Notes under the pieces: generated by a model | Told to the model about the DNA's origin: nothing | Database searches by the model: none | What the model saw: only the letters and a program-made list of their open reading frames with translations | Source of the DNA: an uncultured Arthrobacter sp. | GTDB lineage: Bacteria; Actinomycetota; Actinomycetes; Actinomycetales; Micrococcaceae | Direction of reading: 5' to 3' | NCBI RefSeq assembly: GCF_947493765.1 | Contig: NZ_CANLSZ010000006.1 | Span: 91,817-155,816, forward strand | DNA length: 64,000 bases | Shown: positions 8,821 to 17,292 of the stretch, piece after piece | Layout: every line of letters starts with the position of its first letter | Position numbering within the stretch: position 1 is the first letter of the stretch | Program-made: the position numbers and the translations under genes

Positions 8821-9912
8821 TCAGGACCTGAGGGACTCCCGCTCGGACTGCAGTCGCAGCTCGCGCCCGTCGTTGACCATCTTGAGGTACTTCTCGTGCT
8901 TCTTCTCCGCGGCCTTGGTGTCGCGCGGAGGGAGCTGGATGGTGTCCTCGGCCTCGATGCCGGCCTGCAGCTGGCGACCGCGCTCCATCTCGGCGTCGAA
9001 CTCGACCCCGAAGAGGAGCGAGAGATTGGCGAGCCAGAGCCACAGAAGGAGGACGACGACACCGGCGATCGCGCCGTAGGTGGCGTCGTAGCTGCCGAAG
9101 TTTGCCACATAGAGGGAGAAGCCCGCCGTGGTGATCGCCAGCACGATCAGGGCGATGAAGCCGCCCAGACTCATCCAGCGGAACTTGGGCTGCTGGATGT
9201 TCGGCGTGCCGTAGTAGAGCACCGCGATCATGGCGACGGCGAAAGCCACCATGACGGGCCATTTCGCGATGTTCCAGACCAGCAGGGCCGTACCACCGAG
9301 CCCGATCGCGTCGCCGACGGCCTGGGCCACCGGGCCGGAGAGCACGAGCAGCAGACCCATGATGACGATCAGGACCAGCACGGTCACGGTGATGAGCAGC
9401 ATCTGCGGGCGCAGCTTGAAGAAGCTCCGGCCCTCCTCCACCTCGTACACGCGGTTCGCGGCCCGCGAAAAGGCCGTGACGTACCCCGACGCGCTCCAGA
9501 GGGCACCCAGCAGGCCGATCACGAAGGTGAGCCCGGCGGCCTGGTTGGAGGCCAGACTCGAGATGGTGGGTTCAATCGTGTCCAACGCCTTCTGCGGCGC
9601 GAACTCACCGATGATGCCCATGACCTGGTCGGTGGTGGCCTGTGCCTGCCCGAAGAGGCCGAGGACGGAGAGCAGCGCGAGGATGCCGGGGAAGATGGAC
9701 AGCACGGCATAGTAGGTGAGCCCCGCCGCGAGGTCGGTGCACTGGTCCTTGCTGAACTCGCTGACCGTCCGCTTGAACACGTACCCCCAGGCCGGCTTCT
9801 TCACGTCGTTCAGATTGTCGGGCTTGCGCGAGTCCTCCGGGTGCGGAGCGCTCTGTGCCCTCCTGCCCGCCTCGCTCTTCGGCGCGGTGCGCACCTTGCT
9901 GCTGCTACTCAT
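8821..9912 (-). CDS. YihY/BrkB-family inner-membrane protein
   Basis: A 363-residue protein with about six transmembrane segments, matching the YihY/virulence factor BrkB family. Family features include FSKDQCTDLAAGLTYYAVLSIFPGILALLSVLG after a hydrophilic N-terminus, and GGFIALIVLAITTAGFSLYV. The C-terminal 60 residues are charged and cytosolic. The name BrkB is historical; the family was once taken for RNase BN, and no transport activity is established. I placed the start at 9912 because GGGAGAT lies just upstream and the family begins near there; a longer open frame to 10215 overlaps the promoter of the next gene. Confidence 0.9.
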   Translation of the reverse strand: MSSSSKVRTAPKSEAGRRAQSAPHPEDSRKPDNLNDVKKPAWGYVFKRTVSEFSKDQCTDLAAGLTYYAVLSIFPGILALLSVLGLFGQAQATTDQVMGIIGEFAPQKALDTIEPTISSLASNQAAGLTFVIGLLGALWSASGYVTAFSRAANRVYEVEEGRSFFKLRPQMLLITVTVLVLIVIMGLLLVLSGPVAQAVGDAIGLGGTALLVWNIAKWPVMVAFAVAMIAVLYYGTPNIQQPKFRWMSLGGFIALIVLAITTAGFSLYVANFGSYDATYGAIAGVVVLLLWLWLANLSLLFGVEFDAEMERGRQLQAGIEAEDTIQLPPRDTKAAEKKHEKYLKMVNDGRELRLQSERESLRS

Positions 9913-10078
9913 GGAGATCTCCCTATCAGGCCACGGACCCGGATCCGGTTGTCCGCTGCGGCTGTGCGTCTGCGTCAACTGCACCATAAGGTTGCTGAGC
10001 AGTCCAGTTGCGCTCCGTGCGTACCGGGGCACTGCTTCCACCGGATACACCCGCAGCCACCAGACCCAGGAGTCAGTC

Positions 10079-11152
10079 ATGCGCATCATGGTCACAGGTG
10101 CCACAGGCAATGTCGGCACCGCCCTCCTCACCCGTCTCCAGCAGGCTCGTCGCACCGGGCAGAGCTCACCGGGATCGGGCGGAAACGCCCTCTCCGTCGC
10201 AGCGATCGCCCGCACCGCGCCCGAGACGACACTGGAGCCCTACCACGGCGTCGACTGGTACACCATCGACATCGGCGCCGCCGACAGTCACGACGCCCTG
10301 ACAGCGGCCTTCGTCGGGGTCGACGCCGTGGTGCACCTCGCGTGGGCCATCCAGCCGAACCGGGACGAGGCGGCGATGCATCGGACCAACGTGGTGGGGA
10401 CGGCGAATGTGCTGCGGGCGGCGGCTGCAGCAGGTGTGCGGCACGTCGTCTGCGCGTCCTCGGTGGGCGCCTACTCCCCCTCGGACAAGGGCACCCGCAG
10501 GGACGAGTCCTGGCCGACCGGAGGTATCCAGTCGTCGCACTACAGCCGCCACAAGGCCGAGCAGGAAGGACTACTGGACGCCTTCGAGCAGAATCATCCG
10601 CAGATCACGGTGGCCAGGCTCCGGCCGGGTCTGATCTTCCAGGATCAGGCCGGCAGTGAGATAGGCCGCTACTTCCTCGGCCCGCTGGTCCCGAAATTCC
10701 TCCTGGGCTGGGTGCCCCTGCCGATCGTGCCCATCCCGGACGCCTTCGTCTTCCAGGCCGTCCACGCGGAGGACATCGCCGAGGCCTATTGGAGCGTCGT
10801 CGAGCAGCGCGCATCGGGCGCCTTCAACATCGCCGCGGAGCCGGAACTGAATCCGGAGCGCGTCGCCGACCTGCTGGGGGCGCGCCGGGTCCTCGGCATC
10901 CCGGTCCGCCTCCTCAGGTGGATCGTCGGTGGGAGCTGGGCGCTCGGTCTGCAGCGCACCGATCCCGGCTGGATCGACATGGCAGCCCAATCCCCTGTCA
11001 TGGACACCACCCGGGCCCGGACCGAACTGGGCTGGGAGGCCCGCCGGTCCTCCCGCGAAGCCATGGGAGCGGTGATCACGGGCATGAGATCGGGGCGGGG
11101 ACACACCGGCTCGCCGAAGCTCTATCCGCGGACCGGAGCCCCGGAGGCCTGA
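10079..11152 (+). CDS. NAD-dependent epimerase/dehydratase family protein (extended SDR)
   Basis: A 357-residue extended short-chain dehydrogenase/reductase. The dinucleotide-binding glycine motif GATGNVG is at residues 6-12, the active-site serine is in CASSVGAYSP, and the tyrosine-lysine pair is in HYSRHKAEQEG. The later part has the ARLRPGLIFQ segment common to epimerase-like SDRs. The substrate cannot be assigned; sugar-nucleotide epimerases are related but usually lack this long Arg-rich tail. An AGGAG motif eight bases upstream supports the ATG at 10079. Confidence 0.85.
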   Translation: MRIMVTGATGNVGTALLTRLQQARRTGQSSPGSGGNALSVAAIARTAPETTLEPYHGVDWYTIDIGAADSHDALTAAFVGVDAVVHLAWAIQPNRDEAAMHRTNVVGTANVLRAAAAAGVRHVVCASSVGAYSPSDKGTRRDESWPTGGIQSSHYSRHKAEQEGLLDAFEQNHPQITVARLRPGLIFQDQAGSEIGRYFLGPLVPKFLLGWVPLPIVPIPDAFVFQAVHAEDIAEAYWSVVEQRASGAFNIAAEPELNPERVADLLGARRVLGIPVRLLRWIVGGSWALGLQRTDPGWIDMAAQSPVMDTTRARTELGWEARRSSREAMGAVITGMRSGRGHTGSPKLYPRTGAPEA

Positions 11153-11182
11153 GGGACGGCGGGTCCCGGCTTCCTGGTCACG

Positions 11183-11251
11183 AGCCCCGGACGACGACGT
11201 CCCGGACACCGAGCCCCGGACACCGACGGGCCGGACGACGACGGGCCGGAG
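11183..11251. repeat. imperfect tandem repeat, period 14-15 bp
   Basis: CCGGAC occurs at 11187, 11202, 11216 and 11231, and CCGGAG at 11246, giving spacings of 15, 14, 15 and 15. The array fills most of the 110-bp gap between two converging genes and contains no open frame I would support. Confidence 0.6.
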
Positions 11252-11262
11252 CAACGGGCGCT

Positions 11263-13329
11263 TCAGTACGCCGGGGCCATCGAGTCCTCGTCAGCATCGG
11301 CCTGCGCCACCCCGGCAGGGAGCTGGTCCGGTCCGGCCGGCAGGCTGACCGTGAACTCCGCGCCACCGCCGGGCACATTGGCCACGCTGATCGAGCCGCC
11401 GTGGCTCTCCGCGATGCGGCGGCAGATGGCCAGGCCGAGACCCGTGCCGGCGGCATGGCCCAGGCCGTTCTCCGCCCGATGGAAGTCGTCGAAGACGCGT
11501 TCCAGATCGGCCTCGGGGATGCCGATGCCGTTGTCTCGGATCGAGATCAGCGTCCGGCCGGAAGCGTCGTCCATCGAGGTCGCGATGGTGATCTCGGCCG
11601 TGCCGTCGGTCCTCCCGTATTTCAGGGCGTTGCCCACCAAATTCTCCACGAGCTGCAGGAACATGCGTTCGTCGGCATATACCGGATGGGCGGTCTGCAC
11701 GTGGAAGCGGACCAGCGGTACGTCCTTCCCCCGCAGGGCGGTCCGCAGGTCGATGATCCCCTCGACGGTCTCGGTCACGTCGAGGTGCATCGGCGCGAGC
11801 CGCTCCTCCTTCGCGAGGCTGTAGACGAGCAGGTTACGGATGAGGTTCCGCATGCGCAGGCTGGCCTGCTGGAGCCGCGCCACGCTCGCCTGCTGCTGTG
11901 CGACGGGCAGCTCCGGGTCCTCGAGCATCTCGAGCCACCCGTCGAACACCGTGAGGGGCGTCATGAGGTCGTGGGCCACCACGGAGGCGAAGCGCCCGAG
12001 ATCCCGCTGGTACATGCGTTCGTCGGTCACATCGCGCGTGACGACGACGGCCCCGTGCTCGTCGGGCAGCGGGATGGCGTCCACGGACAGATACACCACG
12101 TGCCCGTCCGGGTGGGTCAGGTCGAGATCGAGTCGCTCGGTGACGACTCCCTGCAGGGCGAGGGTCAGCGGATCGTCCGCGTCGGTCAGCGGCTCACCGT
12201 TCACCGTGGTGACGTCGTAGTCGCGCCGCCACAGCTCCGCCGGCCGTGTGATGCACGAACCGAGCCAGCGGGCGCTCATCTCGTTCTGGAAGATCGGACG
12301 CCTGTCCGCTCCGGCCACCAGCACTCCGTCGTGCATGCGGCTGATCACGAGGTCGCGGAGCGCGGCCGAGGCTTCCGCCTCCTCGTGCGCGCGGTACAGC
12401 CCGGCGATCAGGCGCTGGCGCTCGTCCATGCTCAGCGCCAGGACCGCGGAGAGGGAGAAGGCGATGAACATGAAGGACTGCGCCACATAGGCCGCGGTCC
12501 CTCCGTCGAGTTCCTGGAACGGCCCCCGGCCGGCCACCGTGAAGAACAGGAGGATCCCGCCGCTCGCTAGGCCGTGCAGCATGGCCCACCCGGAGCGGAG
12601 ACGCAGGCCCGCCCACATGTGCACCGGGATCGCGATGTAGGCGATGGGCAGGGCGGTGTCGGCGCCGAAGGTGGTCATGTAGAGCGCCACCGAGACGACG
12701 GCGATCAGGGAACGCTCGAGGGGCCCGACACGCAGTTCCGGGGCCGTGGCCCCGGTGGCGCGTGCCGAGATGCTCGCGGCGAGGACCAGGCCGAGGGAGC
12801 CGATCGCGGTCAGGGACACGGCGTGCCGGATGATCCAGGGGACGAAGACGGAGGCGGGTGAGGCGACTCCGCCCAGGGCGCTGGCGCCGACGATGATGAG
12901 TGCGCCGACGGAGCAGGCTGCGAGAGCGATCCCGCCGAGCCGGAGATAGTCCCCCACGGTCCGGATACCCAGGCCCGGCACGAGTCGACGGAAGAGGTGG
13001 GCCGCGATGAGGGTCTGGACCGCACTGCCGAGGATCACGCCGGCCACCAGGGCGGGTCCGAGGCCGGTCATCAGGGTCACGGCGGCCAGCACCGGAGCGG
13101 CGGCCACCAGGGCGATCACGGTGTCGCGGCGGGACCGCAGGCCCCACACCGCCCAGAGGAAGTGGATGGCCGCGGCGGGCCACACGAGGGCGAGATTCGA
13201 GGATTCGAGCGTGATGGTGCGGCCGAACGCGGCGGTCGCCGCGAGAAGGAGGGCGAACCCCGTATGAACGGCCGACGAAGGCAACGCCGTCAGCCTCCCA
13301 GCGGCTGCCTGCACCCACCCCATGTCCAT
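11263..13329 (-). CDS. MASE1-domain sensor histidine kinase
   Basis: A 688-residue membrane kinase. Residues about 1-300 hold eight or so hydrophobic segments with the MASE1-type NLALVWPAAAI. A PAS domain follows (DGVLVAGADRRPIFQNEMS), then HisKA with the phospho-acceptor His in VAHDLMTPL (about residue 447). The HATPase_c domain has the N box NLVGNALKYG, the G1 box DNGIGIPEADLERVF and GTGLGLAICRRIAESHGG. All catalytic boxes are intact. No response regulator is encoded next to it, so it is an orphan. Several in-frame start codons are close together (13329, 13323); the first is used here. Confidence 0.92.
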   Translation of the reverse strand: MDMGWVQAAAGRLTALPSSAVHTGFALLLAATAAFGRTITLESSNLALVWPAAAIHFLWAVWGLRSRRDTVIALVAAAPVLAAVTLMTGLGPALVAGVILGSAVQTLIAAHLFRRLVPGLGIRTVGDYLRLGGIALAACSVGALIIVGASALGGVASPASVFVPWIIRHAVSLTAIGSLGLVLAASISARATGATAPELRVGPLERSLIAVVSVALYMTTFGADTALPIAYIAIPVHMWAGLRLRSGWAMLHGLASGGILLFFTVAGRGPFQELDGGTAAYVAQSFMFIAFSLSAVLALSMDERQRLIAGLYRAHEEAEASAALRDLVISRMHDGVLVAGADRRPIFQNEMSARWLGSCITRPAELWRRDYDVTTVNGEPLTDADDPLTLALQGVVTERLDLDLTHPDGHVVYLSVDAIPLPDEHGAVVVTRDVTDERMYQRDLGRFASVVAHDLMTPLTVFDGWLEMLEDPELPVAQQQASVARLQQASLRMRNLIRNLLVYSLAKEERLAPMHLDVTETVEGIIDLRTALRGKDVPLVRFHVQTAHPVYADERMFLQLVENLVGNALKYGRTDGTAEITIATSMDDASGRTLISIRDNGIGIPEADLERVFDDFHRAENGLGHAAGTGLGLAICRRIAESHGGSISVANVPGGGAEFTVSLPAGPDQLPAGVAQADADEDSMAPAY

Positions 13330-13510
13330 CCAACTACCCGTTCACCAGAATCGTCCGTGCACCGCGGTCGAGACAGCTCCGACGGCAGGCGGCCTGAGAC
13401 CCGGCCGCCGTGCCACATCATACGGCCCGGTCGGCCGCTCCACGCCCGCCGTGGCGGATCCAGCGCAAACCCTGCGTGACGCACTGCCTCCGACGCCGGT
13501 GAGGTGCGGC

Positions 13511-14125
13511 TCAGTCCCCCAGGCGCGCGAGGGTCCTGTACTGCCGATATCGATCGAGGAAGGTGAGCGCCTCGGGGCAGGCGGGCACCACGGCCAGGCG
13601 ACGCCGGTGTGCGTTCAGGAACGCGTGGCGGAGCAGGACCCTGTCGAGCCCTCTCTCCTCGTACCCCGGCTTCTCCACCAGGGCGCGCAGCGTGAGTTGG
13701 CCGCTGACGATGGAGTACCGGATGTAGGCGGCCAGGGATCCGTCGACGTACAGCTCGTAGCGCGAGGAGAACGCGGAGTCCTTGAACACGGCGCGGTCGT
13801 GCCCGTCCTCGTCGTCGGGCGTGGAACGCTCGAGCCGCGCCTCGATCTCCTCCACGGCCGCGGTGTAGCGCTCGTGGGCTTCCACGGGTGGCGTCTCCGC
13901 GTCGAGCAGGCGGAACATCCGGTTCGCCATGAGGCGGAGGTCGGCCAGCGACAGGTCGGCGAGGTCGCCGGCCCGCACAGCGCACTCGAGCCACTGCGCT
14001 TCGCGCTCCCGCTTCGTGGGAGGCGCGAGGACAGGGTCCATGCGGGTGTCGGGCAGCGGTTTCGGGACCGCCTGAAGGACCGGGGTGTCGACGTCGTCGT
14101 CGAGAGCAATCACGGTTTCTGTCAT
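13511..14125 (-). CDS. GNAT-like (NATD1/YjdJ type) acetyltransferase-domain protein
   Basis: A 204-residue protein. The N-terminal 110 residues are charged and helical without a family I recognise. The C-terminal 90 residues resemble the small GCN5-like domain of PF14542: RYELYVDGSLAAYIRYSIVSGQ, then the hydrophobic strand LTLRALVEKPGYEERGLDRVLLRHAF and the ending VVPACPEALTFLDRYRQY. In that family the short domain binds acetyl-CoA, but the acceptor is unknown. It stands alone between a histidine kinase and a small hypothetical gene. Confidence 0.65.
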   Translation of the reverse strand: MTETVIALDDDVDTPVLQAVPKPLPDTRMDPVLAPPTKREREAQWLECAVRAGDLADLSLADLRLMANRMFRLLDAETPPVEAHERYTAAVEEIEARLERSTPDDEDGHDRAVFKDSAFSSRYELYVDGSLAAYIRYSIVSGQLTLRALVEKPGYEERGLDRVLLRHAFLNAHRRRLAVVPACPEALTFLDRYRQYRTLARLGD

Positions 14126-14309
14126 GGGTATCCGATGGTGGTCGGGGGCCAGAGCCTGCTGCTAGACCATGGCGAGAACGACGATAGCCGCCGCCTCCCC
14201 CAAAAAATCCGCGCACAGGTGATCCCGACCGCGCCTCCACCCGCGCTGGTAGGCTCGCTCACACCGAGGAGCAGTGCAGCAGTGAGTTCACGGCAGGGAG
14301 ACGATGACG

Positions 14310-14651
14310 ATGACCGACAAGAAGTTCACCGTGACCGAGGAGTCGACGAGCAGACATCCGCAGGACTGGGGGCGGGCCATGGCCGTCGCCATCTGCCGCC
14401 TGACGGACCTGGCCCGGGAGGCCGGCGATCCGGTGCACGACGAGGCGCTGGTGGGTGAGGACCTGCATCTCAACGTGACCGGGACCGACGACGGAGTGGC
14501 GATCACGATGTCCTGGACGCCGCGCGAGGAGGAGGAGCCGACGATCGCCGCCGACGCCGGCGAGGACGGCACACCGACCGACGACGCCCACAGCGCAGCC
14601 GGGCAGGGATTCGACCCGACCGGTGGCAGTACAGCAGGAGTGGGGCAGTAG
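14310..14651 (+). CDS. small acidic hypothetical protein
   Basis: A 113-residue protein without a family I recognise. It has a predicted helix in the middle (WGRAMAVAICRLTDLAREAG) and a very acidic, Gly/Thr-rich C-terminal third that is probably disordered. GGGAG lies nine bases before the ATG at 14310; an ATG at 14304 is in frame but only three bases from the ribosome binding site. A TAGGCT hexamer near 14250 could be its -10 box, giving a leader of about 50 bases. No membrane segment or signal peptide. Confidence 0.6.
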   Translation: MTDKKFTVTEESTSRHPQDWGRAMAVAICRLTDLAREAGDPVHDEALVGEDLHLNVTGTDDGVAITMSWTPREEEEPTIAADAGEDGTPTDDAHSAAGQGFDPTGGSTAGVGQ

Positions 14652-14778
14652 GGGTGAGGCAGTAGGGAGCCCATACCAGCAATGCCATCGGGTGCAGGTG
14701 CCCATCATCGATAAGCCGGCTGATCGTCTCCGGAGTAGTGTGATCGGGAAGCACCCGGCCAACTACGCGAAGGACATC

Positions 14779-15051
14779 ATGAGCGACCGCCACCCCGATC
14801 CCACGGATTCGAACGCGGGTCACCCCGACCCGGACGACAACAACATCACGGGCCTCGAGCCGGGCGGCGGCGTGCCTCCGGGCGAGACCCCGCCCGCCGA
14901 GGCCAGCACCACCTGGGAACAGAACCACACGGAGGACAAGCCCCAGTCGAAGGGGATCACCGCCGTCTGGATCGGCGTCGTGGGCCTGATCGTGCTCCTG
15001 GTGCTCATCTTCATCATCGGGAACATCGTGGGCCTGTTCGGCCTCACCTAG
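14779..15051 (+). CDS. DUF6480 family single-pass membrane protein
   Basis: A 90-residue protein with the DUF6480 signature: a Pro/Asp-rich head (DPDDNNITGLEPGGGVPPGETPPAEAST), then one C-terminal transmembrane helix (AVWIGVVGLIVLLVLIFIIGNIVG). The family is widespread in actinobacteria, often beside stress-related small proteins, and its function is unknown. The ATG at 14779 follows GAAGGACATC. A longer in-frame reading upstream to 14623 overlaps the previous gene and is not family-like. It converges on the PRC-barrel gene. Confidence 0.85.
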   Translation: MSDRHPDPTDSNAGHPDPDDNNITGLEPGGGVPPGETPPAEASTTWEQNHTEDKPQSKGITAVWIGVVGLIVLLVLIFIIGNIVGLFGLT

Positions 15052-15087
15052 GACCGCGGCGCACTAGTACGGGTCCACTACTACGGG

Positions 15088-15408
15088 TCACTCCGCGCCG
15101 TCGCGCAACCTGTAGTAGTCGATCAGTGCCGATTCCTCGTCGGCCGAGAGCGCCGCGGCGCTCTCTGTACTCGGTGACCCCGAGATCTGGCTCTTCGACC
15201 AGGCGAGATGGAGCTCCTCCCGCTCGAGGCGCGAGTTGGCGAGCGGCGCATAGTGCTTGCGGGAGTGCAGGAGGCCGAGGGACACCGTGATCCACGCGGG
15301 GATGCCCGACTCCTTCTCGAGGTGGACGTCATTGACGTCACCGAGCTTCTTGCCCGCACTGTCCCAGGCCGTTGCCGCCTGGAGCTTGCTGATGTCGCCC
15401 TGAGCCAT
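15088..15408 (-). CDS. PRC-barrel domain-containing protein
   Basis: A 106-residue soluble protein. Residues 8-75 match the PRC-barrel fold: ATAWDSAGKKLGDVNDVHLEKESGIPAWITVSLG is the typical opening in actinobacterial stress-type members, followed by a LANSRLEREELHLAW strand. The last 30 residues (SADEESALIDYYRL) form an acidic tail seen in DUF2382-like relatives. AAGG precedes the ATG by about six bases. The function is unknown; relatives are linked to stress response or RNA processing factor assembly. Confidence 0.8.
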   Translation of the reverse strand: MAQGDISKLQAATAWDSAGKKLGDVNDVHLEKESGIPAWITVSLGLLHSRKHYAPLANSRLEREELHLAWSKSQISGSPSTESAAALSADEESALIDYYRLRDGAE

Positions 15409-15489
15409 CGGGGTTCCCTTCCTGGAACGAGTGGTGCTTCGGTGTCCATTCCAGCCCAGATACGACCGAAGGGCAATCGGGAACCGGCG

Positions 15490-16545
15490 TCACCGGCCGG
15501 CCGCGGCGTCTGCGAGCAGCGGCACGAAGGCATCGAGGGCCCAGTCCAGGCTCAGGGGGTTCGCGGCGGAGACGGACAGTGTCAGGGTGTCGTCCGACGT
15601 GGTCACCAGGGCATCGCGTCCCACCGCGGGGATCTGGCCCAGCAGTGGATCGGCCGCGATGGCCTCCGCCGCGTCCTCGTCGGCCACCCAGGTCACGAAG
15701 ATGTCGGAGTCGAGCTCGTTCGCCCGCTCCGCCGACCAGGGGATGAAGAACTCCTCCGAACCACCCGTGGCCTCGGTCACCACGTCCGCCTGGACCATGC
15801 CGAGCTCCGTCAGGAAGCGAGGTCGATTGTCGTTCGCGGTGTACACGCTCACGCTGTCCGCTGCCCCGGGGGTGAGACTGCCGTAGATGAAGGTGGTCCC
15901 GTCGAGCTCGGGGTGTTCGGCGGCGGCGTCGTCGATGGCCTGCTCCGTGGTGTCGACGAGCTGCTCGGCAGCACCGGAGAGACCGAGGGCCTCCCCGATG
16001 ATCCGGGTGGAGTCCTGCCAGGCGGTGCCGTAGGCCACCTCGGGGTACGCGACGACCGGAGCGATCCTGCTGAGGGTGTCGTAGTCCTCCTGCGACAGAC
16101 CGGAGTAGGCGGCGAGGATGACATCGGGATCCGTGGCGGCGATGTCGTCGAAGGCGAGGCCGTCGGTCTCGGAGTACTGCACCGGGGCGCCGTTCGTGCC
16201 GATGGCCGCTCCGAGCTCCTCGAGCTTCGCGTCCTTCCACGGAGTGGAGCCGTTCTCGTTGCCCCCGTAGGAATCGATCGGCATGCCCACCGGGACGACG
16301 CCGAGCGACAATGCCACGTCGGCATTGACCCACGAGACCGTCGCGACGCGCTCGGGCAACTCCCTCAGTGTCGTCTGGCCGAAGGCATGATCGATGGTGA
16401 CCGGGAAAACGGCCGCATCAGCCCCCGCCGCGCTGTCGGCTGTCGTGCTGCCCGCACCGTCCGAGGGGCCCGTGGAGCAGGCGGAGAGGGACAGCGCTGC
16501 GACGACGGTGGCGGCGAGCAGGCGGAGCAGGCGTGAGGTGGCCAT
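15490..16545 (-). CDS. iron-siderophore ABC transporter substrate-binding lipoprotein
   Basis: A 351-residue lipoprotein of the FecB/FepB class. The signal peptide ends in the lipobox LSAC (Cys22), giving membrane anchoring by a diacylated cysteine. The mature part has TIDHAFGQTTLRELPERVATV at the start of the periplasmic-binding fold and DPDVILAAYSGLSQEDYDTL, typical of siderophore-binding proteins, linked by a long helix. An IdeR-type box lies 49-67 bases upstream. It is likely the binding protein for the permease/ATPase operon at 4511-7529, which lacks one. Confidence 0.93.
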   Translation of the reverse strand: MATSRLLRLLAATVVAALSLSACSTGPSDGAGSTTADSAAGADAAVFPVTIDHAFGQTTLRELPERVATVSWVNADVALSLGVVPVGMPIDSYGGNENGSTPWKDAKLEELGAAIGTNGAPVQYSETDGLAFDDIAATDPDVILAAYSGLSQEDYDTLSRIAPVVAYPEVAYGTAWQDSTRIIGEALGLSGAAEQLVDTTEQAIDDAAAEHPELDGTTFIYGSLTPGAADSVSVYTANDNRPRFLTELGMVQADVVTEATGGSEEFFIPWSAERANELDSDIFVTWVADEDAAEAIAADPLLGQIPAVGRDALVTTSDDTLTLSVSAANPLSLDWALDAFVPLLADAAAGR

Positions 16546-16593
16546 GGGGCTCCCTGGCTTCTGGCCCGAGAAGGGCGGATGGACAGCTGAAAG

Positions 16594-16612
16594 TAAGGTT
16601 AGCCTACCCTAG
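16594..16612 (-). promoter_or_regulatory. IdeR/DtxR-type iron box upstream of the siderophore-binding protein
   Basis: On the plus strand the 19-mer is TAAGGTTAGCCTACCCTAG, matching 15 of 19 consensus positions. It is 49-67 bases before the lipoprotein start. Together with the site at 7558-7576 it places both siderophore loci under one iron-responsive repressor. Confidence 0.85.
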
Positions 16613-16652
16613 CTTTCGAGGGGGCTTCCCGCGGGTCCTCTCACTCCGGTCC

Positions 16653-17075
16653 TCAGGAATCCCGCGCCCTCCGGGTCTCACGGTCATTCGCCCGCTGGAG
16701 CGCCTCGACCAGTTCCCGCTTCGACATCGAGGAGCGGCCCGGCACGTCGAGCTTCCGGGCTAGATCGTAGAGATGGGCCTTCGAGGCATTGGCGTCCACG
16801 CCGCCCGCCGTCGGGCGCGCTTCGGCGCGCCCCGCTGCGGCCTGCTCGTCCGAAGGACCCTTCGACTCCTTCTGCTCCCAGTGGTCCCCCACCTTCTCGA
16901 ACCCGTGCTTCAGGGAGGCGAAGGCCGTACGGCGGGCCCGCTCGCCGTCGCCGTACTGCTCCTCCGCGGCGTCCAGTGTCGCGGCGAAGGTGTCCTGCGC
17001 CTTCGTCCCGGACCGCTGCAGCGTGCTCGGCAGGGTCTCCGACCTCACCGTGCCGTCCTTCCTGAACCGTGCCAT
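16653..17075 (-). CDS. ChaB-domain protein with C-terminal Rho_N/SAP-like domain
   Basis: A 140-residue protein. The N-terminal half matches ChaB (LPSTLQRSGTKAQDTFAATLDAAEEQYGDGERARRTAFASLKHGFEKVGDHWE), historically called a cation transport regulator. The C-terminal 35 residues (ASKAHLYDLARKLDVPGRSSMSKRELVEALQ) match the Rho termination factor N-terminal/SAP-like helical fold, which can bind nucleic acid. The two domains are joined by an Ala/Gly-rich linker. A longer open frame to 17543 runs over the neighbouring gene and its repeat-containing upstream region, so I start at 17075. Confidence 0.85.
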   Translation of the reverse strand: MARFRKDGTVRSETLPSTLQRSGTKAQDTFAATLDAAEEQYGDGERARRTAFASLKHGFEKVGDHWEQKESKGPSDEQAAAGRAEARPTAGGVDANASKAHLYDLARKLDVPGRSSMSKRELVEALQRANDRETRRARDS

Positions 17076-17089
17076 CGGCCCCACCCCTT

Positions 17090-17125
17090 CACAGTCTCGT
17101 TCACGGTCTCGTTCACCGTCTCGTT
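17090..17125. repeat. 12-bp tandem repeat, three units, upstream of the ChaB gene
   Basis: Units 17090-17101, 17102-17113 and 17114-17125 read CACNGTCTCGTT with only the fourth base changing (A, G, C). The array lies 15-50 bases upstream of the ChaB start, between it and the divergent exporter gene. Confidence 0.8.
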
Positions 17126-17292
17126 GTGCCACGCGTCCCGTGGCCGGGCGCTGCTGGCCGTCCGCCACGCCGCACCCACTCGGTAGACTAGAGGACGGCA
17201 CGAGACCCGCGCGAGAGCCATGCACACCGCCGTGCCGAGGCCGGACGACGCTCCTGGAATGGTCCTGCCTCCGTACCCGCGAAAGGCTCCGC

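Noticed and set aside
3275..17125. The short tandem repeats considered as CRISPR-like arrays
   Set aside because: Units are 12-15 bases and directly abutting, with no spacers and no cas genes.
16789..17292. Upstream extension of the DHA2 transporter gene by more than 160 codons
   Set aside because: It overlaps the ChaB gene on the other strand; the family starts at 17293, where GAAAGG precedes the ATG.
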